The notes under the pieces were generated by a model. That model did no database searches, was not told the origin of the DNA, and saw nothing but the letters and a program-made list of their open reading frames with translations. Made by a program: the position numbers and the translations under genes. A DNA stretch of 64,000 nt from Agathobacter rectalis ATCC 33656 (lineage in GTDB: Bacteria; Bacillota; Clostridia; Lachnospirales; Lachnospiraceae): contig NC_012781.1 of the NCBI RefSeq assembly GCF_000020605.1, positions 558,001 to 622,000 of the forward strand, written 5' to 3'. This document shows, one piece after another, positions 24,241 to 30,745 of this stretch (position 1 is its first letter; each line of letters begins with the position of its first letter).

Positions 24241-25518
24241 ATGATTATAGAGGTAAGAGCAAAAAACTGTTATGCATTTGAGGATGATATTACATTTTCA
24301 ATGAAAGCAGATATGCGAAATAAAAAATTTGGAGCAAATGTTCACAAAGAGAATAATTTTAATGTCCTTAAAACGGTAGGAATATATGGACCAAACAATG
24401 CCGGTAAAACATGTCTAATCAAGTGCATTAGGGCAATAAGAAATGTACTTTTAAATAAGAAGAATGGACTGATGCCAAATATATTTACTGATAGTGATGT
24501 ATGCAAGTTAGGTGTTACATTTATGGCATCTGGAAGAAAGTTTTCTTATGATTTTAAGTATGATGCAGAAAAAGAAGAATATATATATGAGTCATTTTCG
24601 GAGATATTTAAAGATCAGTACAACAACGAAAAGGAAGTTTGTTGGTTAAAAAAAGATACTGTTAGTGAAATATATGAGTGTATTGATGAATCTGTTCAGA
24701 ATATGATTTCAGTTGTATCGAAGAATAATTTGCTATGCTATGTGGTAGATACAAGTAAATTCGAACATATCAATGAGATGAAGCAGATTCTTGTCGGATT
24801 TGCAGAAAAAATTGATATCATCAATATGAATAACATACCTATGCAGCACACGATTGAACTTATGAAGAATAAGAATCAGTTACAGCAAAAGGTTGTTGAG
24901 TTCATAAAAAATGCTGACTTATATATGGATAATTTTGAATATGTGGATATGGATAAGATACAGTTGAAAACTGGTGAAGGTGACGAAAAGCCAGATGAGA
25001 AAGTGCTTGATATTCCAGAGAACATTATGGATCAAATCAGATTGGTTTCTACTTATAAGGGAGTCCATGTGCCAAGTATGATGTTTGACTCCACAGGAAC
25101 AAAGAAGATTGCAGCTATTGCCAGCTATGTAATTGAAGCACTTGAACAAGGCAGGATTTTAGTCGTGGATGAGTTGGATAGCAGTATTCATTTTAAGCTC
25201 ACCAGGGCGATTGTTGCGATGTTTAATAATGAATTAAATACAAGTGCACAGATGATATTTACAGTACATGATATAAATCTTATGGATTGCAAGAGAATGT
25301 TTCGAAAGGAGCAGATTTGGTTTGTTCATAAGGATGAAGAAGGGGTGTATGTATATTCACTTGCAGATTTTACAGCTCAGCAGGGAGTACGAGATACGAC
25401 AGATGTTATGGAAAAATATAGGAAAGGTGCGCTTGGCGCTTTACCTGATCCTGAATTGATTAACTCATTGCTTAGTATTAAAAGTGGTGTAAAGGGGGAT
25501 GATGCCGATGCCAAATAA
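24241..25518 (+). CDS. AbiLi/RloA-like AAA ATPase
   Basis: 425 residues. An ABC-type/OLD-like ATPase: Walker A GPNNAGKT (~49-56), a family motif DSTGTKK (~280), Walker B ILVVDELDSS (Asp310-Glu311) and a switch-like TVHDINL. This arrangement (AAA_15, COG1106) belongs to the ATPase half of AbiL/RloAB-type abortive-infection pairs. It overlaps the next gene, a RloB-like TOPRIM protein, by 20 nt, so the two are translated together. Probable role: ATP-dependent sensing of phage and control of the partner nuclease. It sits in the defence half of island B. Confidence 0.88.
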   Translation: MIIEVRAKNCYAFEDDITFSMKADMRNKKFGANVHKENNFNVLKTVGIYGPNNAGKTCLIKCIRAIRNVLLNKKNGLMPNIFTDSDVCKLGVTFMASGRKFSYDFKYDAEKEEYIYESFSEIFKDQYNNEKEVCWLKKDTVSEIYECIDESVQNMISVVSKNNLLCYVVDTSKFEHINEMKQILVGFAEKIDIINMNNIPMQHTIELMKNKNQLQQKVVEFIKNADLYMDNFEYVDMDKIQLKTGEGDEKPDEKVLDIPENIMDQIRLVSTYKGVHVPSMMFDSTGTKKIAAIASYVIEALEQGRILVVDELDSSIHFKLTRAIVAMFNNELNTSAQMIFTVHDINLMDCKRMFRKEQIWFVHKDEEGVYVYSLADFTAQQGVRDTTDVMEKYRKGALGALPDPELINSLLSIKSGVKGDDADAK

Positions 25519-26137
25519 GCTCCCTAAGTTTTTGGATAACCATAAAATCTGTATTATCTGTGAAGGTAATGAGGAATATGAGTATCTAAATCGATTAAAA
25601 AATTTAAAAATATGGAATGAGCAATATGATATTTCATTGGTCAATGCCGGTGGAAATGGTAATATCCCAGCGAGGTATCAGGACCGATATCAAAATGGAG
25701 CAGATGAACTTGTACTTGTATTTTGTGATACAGAGAAGAAGCCTCACGAGCAGTATGAGGACATTAAACGCAAAATTAATGAGTTTCATGGTGTGGATAG
25801 TGCAGCGAATGAAGTGATTATATTTGGTAATCCATGTACGATGCAGATTATATCTAAACATTGGACCGATGAAAATCTGAAATCTCCGGCAAAACCAGTG
25901 AATGCTCCCTTGATAAAGGAATATACAGGGGTGGAGAATTACAAAGGAAGAGCAGACCAGATTCAGAAAGTTATGGAACATGTTACTGTGAAGAATTACA
26001 AAGATATGAGCCGACGAGTGAAAGATTTGGATTCGGATGATTCTGTTACTGGCAGCAGTAATTTTGGAAAGTTCATAAAGCTGTTTGAGAGTGATGACAG
26101 TGGGTGGATTGAGGAGATTAATGAACAAATAGAGTAG
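25499..26137 (+). CDS. AbiLii/RloB-like TOPRIM-type nuclease
   Basis: 212 residues. The start could be any of the ATGs at 25499, 25502 or 25508 near AAAGGGGG. Metal-binding motifs of a TOPRIM-like fold are present: Glu in IICEGNEEYEYL and the acidic loop VFCDTEKKP. RloB/AbiLii proteins pair with the preceding ATPase. The likely action is cleavage of nucleic acid when activated, stopping infection. The C-terminal half is helical and charged. Family naming rests on the gene pair as much as on the motifs. Confidence 0.78.
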   Translation: MMPMPNKLPKFLDNHKICIICEGNEEYEYLNRLKNLKIWNEQYDISLVNAGGNGNIPARYQDRYQNGADELVLVFCDTEKKPHEQYEDIKRKINEFHGVDSAANEVIIFGNPCTMQIISKHWTDENLKSPAKPVNAPLIKEYTGVENYKGRADQIQKVMEHVTVKNYKDMSRRVKDLDSDDSVTGSSNFGKFIKLFESDDSGWIEEINEQIE

Positions 26138-26163
26138 TATAAGGAGAGTACAAAAGTTATATT

Positions 26164-27057
26164 ATGAACAAAGTGAATGTGATAAAACAAAATTTGGAGT
26201 TCATAGGTAAAACGTGGATGAAGTGTATTGGCACATTTGCAAGTATATTATCGCTTTTCTTTTTGTTTTGGACTTGGGATGATATACGCATTACGTCAAC
26301 GCAATATAAATGTGTGATAATAATATTATTATGTGTGCTTGCACTCATACTTGCAATCCTATGGACGTGTATTTTTAAGAGAACAAAGACAATTTGGGAA
26401 AGTCCATCTGGGAAAATAAAAGTATGTTATTCTGATATTATGAAAGATGGGTTTGACAAAAGGAACAAGGAAGAAAAGTTATTTGTAATTCCGGTTAATT
26501 CATGTTTTGACACTATTGTAGATGAAGATATATCAACATGTTCAAAGCCATTGGTATCACCTAATTTGTTACATGGAAGATGGATAAAAACAATGGTTAA
26601 TAAGGGATTTACTATAGAAGAAATAGACAACAAGATACATAATTGCTTGGAAATGCAAAATTTACTGCCCAAAAGTATTATTGCTGACGAAGATAAGGAA
26701 CGTGGGAAAAGAGAAGTATATGAGTTAGGTACAGTGGCGATGATTAGGGGAAATAACAATAGTACCTTTTTGTTACTTGCAATTTCGGAATACGATAAAG
26801 ATAATATCGCTCATACTTCTGTCGATGATTTAGAAATGTGCATAAAGTCACTTCTTAATTTTTACGATCAACATGACCAAGGGCATAGATTGGTAATTCC
26901 ATTGATGGGAACAAACCTTTCGAGAGCAGGATTGTCACATAATGATTCACTGAGAGTAATAACATCGTTATTTCAATTGTATGGAGATAAAATACATGGA
27001 GAAGTTGATGTTGTTATATATAAAGGAGATAAAGATAAAGTAACATTAGACATATAG
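26164..27057 (+). CDS. type II Thoeris ThsA-like effector (two membrane helices plus macro-like domain)
   Basis: 297 residues. Two membrane helices (~24-38 and ~48-68, the latter IIILLCVLALILAILWTCIF) are followed by a macro-like nucleotide-binding domain: FVIPVNSCFDTIV, GTVAMIRG, FLLLAISEYDKDN, LVIPLMGTNLSRAGL. The order (membrane anchor, macro domain, TIR gene next) is that of type II Thoeris, in which a TIR protein makes an ADP-ribose-type signal that the macro domain senses, and the membrane part then kills the cell. GGAG is ~18 nt from the ATG, rather far. It is followed 17 nt later by the TIR gene. Confidence 0.82.
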   Translation: MNKVNVIKQNLEFIGKTWMKCIGTFASILSLFFLFWTWDDIRITSTQYKCVIIILLCVLALILAILWTCIFKRTKTIWESPSGKIKVCYSDIMKDGFDKRNKEEKLFVIPVNSCFDTIVDEDISTCSKPLVSPNLLHGRWIKTMVNKGFTIEEIDNKIHNCLEMQNLLPKSIIADEDKERGKREVYELGTVAMIRGNNNSTFLLLAISEYDKDNIAHTSVDDLEMCIKSLLNFYDQHDQGHRLVIPLMGTNLSRAGLSHNDSLRVITSLFQLYGDKIHGEVDVVIYKGDKDKVTLDI

Positions 27058-27074
27058 TAAAGGAGAAATTTAAT

Positions 27075-27641
27075 ATGTCATATCAAAATGCAAATTATAG
27101 TGCGTTTTATGTTTCGGAACCATTTAGCGAAAGTAATTTAGGGGCAAATTCAACACATGATTTTGTTTACTACAATATGTTAAGAATGTGGAAAGGAGAG
27201 GATAATAGTTTTCCCTTTAATGATGCACATGATAAGACATATAATGTGCGAGATGGTAGTGATTGGGAAAAGACTCTTAAGCCTAGACTTCATACAAGAC
27301 TTGACAATTCTAAGAACATTATTTTATTTTTAAGTTCCATTACTGCCAATAGTCGTGCATTGAGGGAGGAAATGAATTACGGAATAGGTACAAAAGGTTT
27401 ACCGGTAATTGTAATTTATCCAGATTACGACAAGAAGTCAGATATAGTTGATAGTAATGGAAATTTCAAGAAGCAGATTAAAGATTTGTGGGATAAGTTG
27501 CCGGCTTTTCGTGATAATATGTCTTCGGTAGCTACATTGCATATTCCATGTACTAAGAGCGTTATTATATCAGCATTGAATAATGAAGATTTTATGGTAA
27601 ATACAATGGCAGATGCTGAAAAATATTATTATAAACCATAA
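27075..27641 (+). CDS. ThsB-like TIR-domain protein
   Basis: 188 residues. It fits the ThsB/DUF1863 (MTH538-type) TIR fold: AFYVSEPF near the N-terminus, DWEKTLKPRLHTRLDNSKNIILFLSSITANSRALREEMNYGI with the conserved RxE-type helix, and VIVIYPDY. In Thoeris it senses phage and makes a signal from NAD+ that activates the membrane partner encoded immediately upstream. AAAGGAG precedes the ATG. It is the last gene of island B; the right-end doublet begins 36 nt after the stop. Confidence 0.85.
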   Translation: MSYQNANYSAFYVSEPFSESNLGANSTHDFVYYNMLRMWKGEDNSFPFNDAHDKTYNVRDGSDWEKTLKPRLHTRLDNSKNIILFLSSITANSRALREEMNYGIGTKGLPVIVIYPDYDKKSDIVDSNGNFKKQIKDLWDKLPAFRDNMSSVATLHIPCTKSVIISALNNEDFMVNTMADAEKYYYKP

Positions 27642-27677
27642 ACAATGACATTTTGAAAATAACGAAACTTGTAGTGA

Positions 27678-27696
27678 TTGCAAAATGCTTGCAAAA
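27678..27696 (+). repeat. TTGCAAAA doublet, right arm-type site of island B
   Basis: TTGCAAAA at 27678-27685 and 27689-27696, 11-bp period, 99 nt before the att core; island A has a matching right-end spacing (103 nt). Confidence 0.55.
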
Positions 27697-27792
27697 AGTT
27701 CCGAAACGGCAAAGAATATGTAGAATTTTAAGAATAATCATACCAAATATAGATGTTTGTGATTTAATTAGATACAATATATAGTTGCCAAA

Positions 27793-27806
27793 ATTGAGTT
27801 TGAATA
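27793..27806 (+). repeat. attR core of the island array
   Basis: ATTGAGTTTGAATA is identical to 9379-9392 at the end of guaA. Confidence 0.85.
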
Positions 27807-27816
27807 GAGAACATAT

Positions 27817-27857
27817 CCTCACAAAGCTTGTATTTATGGGCTTTGTGGGGCTTTTTA
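27817..27857 (+). terminator. terminator after the rightmost att core
   Basis: CCTCACAAAGC (27817-27827) pairs with GCTTTGTGGGG (27840-27850), then a T run. It is probably either the ancestral guaA terminator or that of a third island. Confidence 0.85.
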
Positions 27858-27865
27858 TTTTGGAT

Positions 27866-27884
27866 TGGGGATGAAATGGGGATG
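27866..27884 (+). repeat. TGGGGATG doublet, left arm-type site of a third element
   Basis: TGGGGATG at 27866-27873 and 27877-27884, 11-bp period, starting 59 nt after the att core (27807). A looser TTTGACTC pair (27906, 27919) follows. Confidence 0.5.
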
Positions 27885-28578
27885 TTTCACTCCGATTTAG
27901 TAAAATTTGACTCTAAATTTTGACTCATAGTGTCAAGAAACCTTTGAAACATACGGATTTGAGAGTGGGGATATAGTTTCGAATAGAGCCAATTTTTCAG
28001 GTTCGGTTTTATTTTGCGGTAGCCGGTCAACCTTGCTTATAGTATAACTGGTTATAGTTTATATGAAAGGAAACGGCTACAGTGGTCATTGGGAGATTAA
28101 AGAGTGAATACAGAGTATAGGTTTTAAAGAAGCAGAGTGGGATAAAATTTTGGACTAACAGTCCAATGCAATTATAGTTCCTATAAGATATCATATAATC
28201 AAAAGAAGAGGATTGGTGTATATCTTATGGGGACTAATTTTTATTTGATGAGTAGAAATAAAAAGCTAATGCGAGAGTAAATTATAATATGCTTTGGGGT
28301 AGAGCAGAGTCAGTTGAAAGGCTGGCTCTAATTTTTTGCACTTTTTTAGCAGACTGGCGAATAACTGTGCAGTTCATATAACTTCTTAAGAAGGATTCCA
28401 AACCATGCATTTACGCACTATGAAATAATGATTCCTCTGCATATCCACGATTCACTTTACGTACCTGAATTATATATTGCAAACAGGGAAATAATCGCAA
28501 GATATTGCGATTGTTATTGATGATGTAGTGATTCTGTGATATCATATAAAAATATGGTACATGAAAGCGGAGGTCAAA
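27885..28578. other. gene-poor region with remnants
   Basis: No intact gene. A plus-strand remnant at ~28390-28500 reads like a protein tail (MIPLHIHDSLYVPELYIANR) of unknown family. A possible second att-like sequence (GTTTCGAATAGAG, 27976) is degenerate. A terminator lies at 28307. Confidence 0.4.
28307..28338 (+). terminator. intrinsic terminator
   Basis: GAGTCAG (28307-28313) pairs with CTGGCTC (28322-28328), followed by T6 after TAA. Confidence 0.7.
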
Positions 28579-29121
28579 ATGAAAGTATTGGTAATGAATT
28601 GTAGTCCTGTAAGAAATGGAGCAACAGCAGAAATTGTTAATATAGTTACTGCTCGTCTGGAAAAGAAACATGATGTTAAAAATATATGTATTGATGATTA
28701 TGATATAAAATTTTGCAAAGGATGTAGAACTTGTCATAATACAGCAAAATGTGTTCAGAATGACGATGTTGATAGGATAATTGAGCAATATGAATGGGCT
28801 GATATTGTTATATCTGTCTCTCCGTCGTATTGGGCAGATGTACCAGGACAATTTAAATCTTTTATTGATAGATGCACTCCGTGGTGTAACACACATGAAC
28901 CGCATGCCAAGATAAGTAGTGGTAAGAAGGGATATGTTATCGCATTAAGAACTGGACCGGGAATGAGGGAATGTGAGAGGATTATTGCAACCATAGAACA
29001 TTTTTATGGACATATGGAAATTGAATGTTGTGATAGTCTTGGTTTGTGTTCGGTGGAATATAAGGAAGATTTGGACTGTAGGAAAGAAGAAATTATAGAA
29101 TTTTGTAACCAGATAGAGTAA
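28579..29121 (+). CDS. NAD(P)H-dependent FMN reductase-like flavodoxin-fold protein
   Basis: 180 residues from the ATG at 28579, with CGGAGG upstream; an in-frame ATG at 28561 lacks a site. It begins VLVMNCSPVRNGATAEIVN, the FMN-phosphate-binding loop of flavodoxin-like reductases. FCKGCRTCHNTAKCVQNDDVD is the Cys-rich signature of the iron-sulfur flavoprotein/NADPH-dependent FMN reductase family. SPSYWADVPGQFKSFIDR is the second flavin loop. It would reduce quinones, metals or xenobiotics. It stands alone after a gene-poor stretch. Confidence 0.88.
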   Translation: MKVLVMNCSPVRNGATAEIVNIVTARLEKKHDVKNICIDDYDIKFCKGCRTCHNTAKCVQNDDVDRIIEQYEWADIVISVSPSYWADVPGQFKSFIDRCTPWCNTHEPHAKISSGKKGYVIALRTGPGMRECERIIATIEHFYGHMEIECCDSLGLCSVEYKEDLDCRKEEIIEFCNQIE

Positions 29122-29176
29122 GTGGTTTATTGTATCTTACAAATATTTCAGAAAGAGTTAAGGATAGGTGGTAAAA

Positions 29177-29626
29177 TTGATTCGAAAAGCTACTTTAGAG
29201 GATGTTCCCCAACTTGTGAGCTTGGCAATTCAAATGTGGAAATCACACACAGTTGAAGATTTAACAAAGATTTTTTGCGAACATATAAGAAAAGGTAAAA
29301 ATATTATTTTTCTTGCTATATCAGAGGAACATATAGTTGGATTTGCACAATGCGGATTAAGGTTTGACTATGTAGAGGGAACTGATTCTAGTCCGGTAGG
29401 ATATTTGGAAGGCATTTTTGTTTTAGAAGAATATAAAAAAAGAGGTTATGCGAAAGAATTGTTAGGAGAATGTCAGAATTGGGCAAAGGATCAGGGGTGC
29501 CTTGAGTTTGCGAGTGACTGTGAGTTGGATAATGAAGATAGTCTTAAGTTTCATTTGAAAATGGGGTTTGCGGAAGCAAATAGAATTATTTGTTTTACGA
29601 AAAGTTTAACAGATTTAGAGGAGTAG
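29177..29626 (+). CDS. GNAT acetyltransferase, aminoglycoside 6'-N-acetyltransferase-like
   Basis: 149 residues. The TTG at 29177 preceded by AGGTGG gives MIRKATLEDVPQLVSLAIQMWKSHT, the usual start of AAC(6')-I enzymes; a GTG at 29168 would add three residues. GYLEGIFVLEEYKKRGYAKELLGECQNWA is acetyl-CoA motif A, and EFASDCELDNEDSLKFHLKMGF matches the AAC(6') C-terminal pattern closely. It may acetylate aminoglycosides, but anaerobes carry many such genes of unknown activity. It is followed 6 nt later by another GNAT gene. Confidence 0.82.
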   Translation: MIRKATLEDVPQLVSLAIQMWKSHTVEDLTKIFCEHIRKGKNIIFLAISEEHIVGFAQCGLRFDYVEGTDSSPVGYLEGIFVLEEYKKRGYAKELLGECQNWAKDQGCLEFASDCELDNEDSLKFHLKMGFAEANRIICFTKSLTDLEE

Positions 29627-29632
29627 TATGTG

Positions 29633-30103
29633 ATGGCAAAAAACTATAAATATAAAAAAGCAACCATAGCAGACATAGATGAACTTGTAAAAACTAGAAT
29701 TATCGTCCTTCGAGCAGCTAACAAACTATCGAATGATGTGGATATGTCATTGGTGGAAAAAGAATCCTATGAGTATTATAAGCGTGCATTAGAAACCGGT
29801 GAGCATATTGCATATTTGGTGTATGATAATGGGGCATTTGTCGGTGCAGGTGGTGTCAGCTTTTATCAGGTTATGCCGACCTACCATAATCCAACAGGTA
29901 AAAAGGCTTATATTATGAATATGTATACAGCATCGGAATATCGGAGACAGGGGATTGCATTTCATACATTAGATTTACTGGTAAAGGATGTAAGGAAACA
30001 GGGCGTATCACAGATTGCTTTAGAGGCGACAGAGATGGGACGGCCATTGTATGAAAAGTATGGATTTGTAAAAATGGAAGATGAAATGGAGCTGATAAAA
30101 TGA
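29633..30103 (+). CDS. GNAT-family N-acetyltransferase
   Basis: 156 residues from the ATG at 29633, directly after a GTG at 29630. AYIMNMYTASEYRRQGIAFHTLDLLVKDVRKQG is acetyl-CoA motif A, and LEATEMGRPLYEKYGFVKM completes the fold. Substrate unknown. It forms a small cluster with the upstream AAC(6')-like gene and overlaps the next gene by the ATGA junction (30100-30103), so translation is coupled. Confidence 0.88.
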   Translation: MAKNYKYKKATIADIDELVKTRIIVLRAANKLSNDVDMSLVEKESYEYYKRALETGEHIAYLVYDNGAFVGAGGVSFYQVMPTYHNPTGKKAYIMNMYTASEYRRQGIAFHTLDLLVKDVRKQGVSQIALEATEMGRPLYEKYGFVKMEDEMELIK

Positions 30104-30717
30104 CAAGAGTTTATTTCGTGCGTCACGCACAGCCGGAACACGATTGGGAAGAAGACAGAACAAGACCTTTGACGGAAGAAGGCAAGAAAGATTCTGCAAT
30201 TGTTTTGGAATTTTTGAAGGATAAGAAAATAGATGCGTTTTATTGTAGTCCGTATAAACGTAGCATGGATACAATTGCAGAGGCAGCAGATTTTTTCACA
30301 AAAGAGATTATAACAGATGAGAGATTGAGGGAGCGTGAAAAGGGACTTGATGGAAACAACCACGGAATGTTCCGAAAACGGTGGGCTGATCACAATTATC
30401 ATGAAGAAGGTGGAGAGTCCATTGCTATGGTGCAAAAACGTAACATAGAGGCACTGAATGAGATTTTATCAGATAATACGGATAAAGATATTGTTATAGG
30501 AACCCATGGTACTGCCCTTAGTACGATATTGAATTTTTATGACAATAATTTTGGATGTGAAGATTTTTTAAGAATTATTGACTGGATGCCATATATTATC
30601 GAACTGGACTTTGAAAGCAGCTGTAACGAACTGGAATTTGAATGTCCGAGTTACAGTTTTAAGCTGATTGGCAAACAGGAACATTGTTATATAGAGAAGG
30701 AATTTAAAGGTAAGTAG
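30100..30717 (+). CDS. histidine phosphatase family protein
   Basis: 205 residues. The catalytic RHA motif is in VYFVRHAQPEHDW, and the second His in VIGTHGTAL. The family (phosphoglycerate-mutase-like) removes phosphates from sugars, nucleotides or proteins through a phospho-histidine. The insertion after RHA (DRTRPLTEEGKKDS) is the usual substrate-cap start. It overlaps the GNAT gene at ATGA and is followed 28 nt later by the large helicase. Confidence 0.88.
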   Translation: MTRVYFVRHAQPEHDWEEDRTRPLTEEGKKDSAIVLEFLKDKKIDAFYCSPYKRSMDTIAEAADFFTKEIITDERLREREKGLDGNNHGMFRKRWADHNYHEEGGESIAMVQKRNIEALNEILSDNTDKDIVIGTHGTALSTILNFYDNNFGCEDFLRIIDWMPYIIELDFESSCNELEFECPSYSFKLIGKQEHCYIEKEFKGK

Positions 30718-30745
30718 CGTGCGGATAAAAAGTAGTGAGGAATAG

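Larger units (their letters stand above)
18745..27806 (+). mobile_element. genomic island B, integrase-less, in tandem with island A
   Basis: About 9.1 kb between the att cores at 18733 and 27796. The left end repeats island A geometry (hairpin, then doublet 59 nt after the core) and a TTGCAAAA doublet marks the right end. It has no integrase or excisionase, so it would depend on an enzyme supplied by island A or another element, like a cis-mobilizable remnant. Cargo ends in an AbiL-like pair and a Thoeris-like pair. Confidence 0.75.

Noticed and set aside
27971-27990. Fourth att core (GTTTCGAATAGAG) of a collapsed third island
   Set aside because: It has an extra base in the core and no hairpin or 11-bp doublet at the expected distance, so it is noted only as a weak resemblance.
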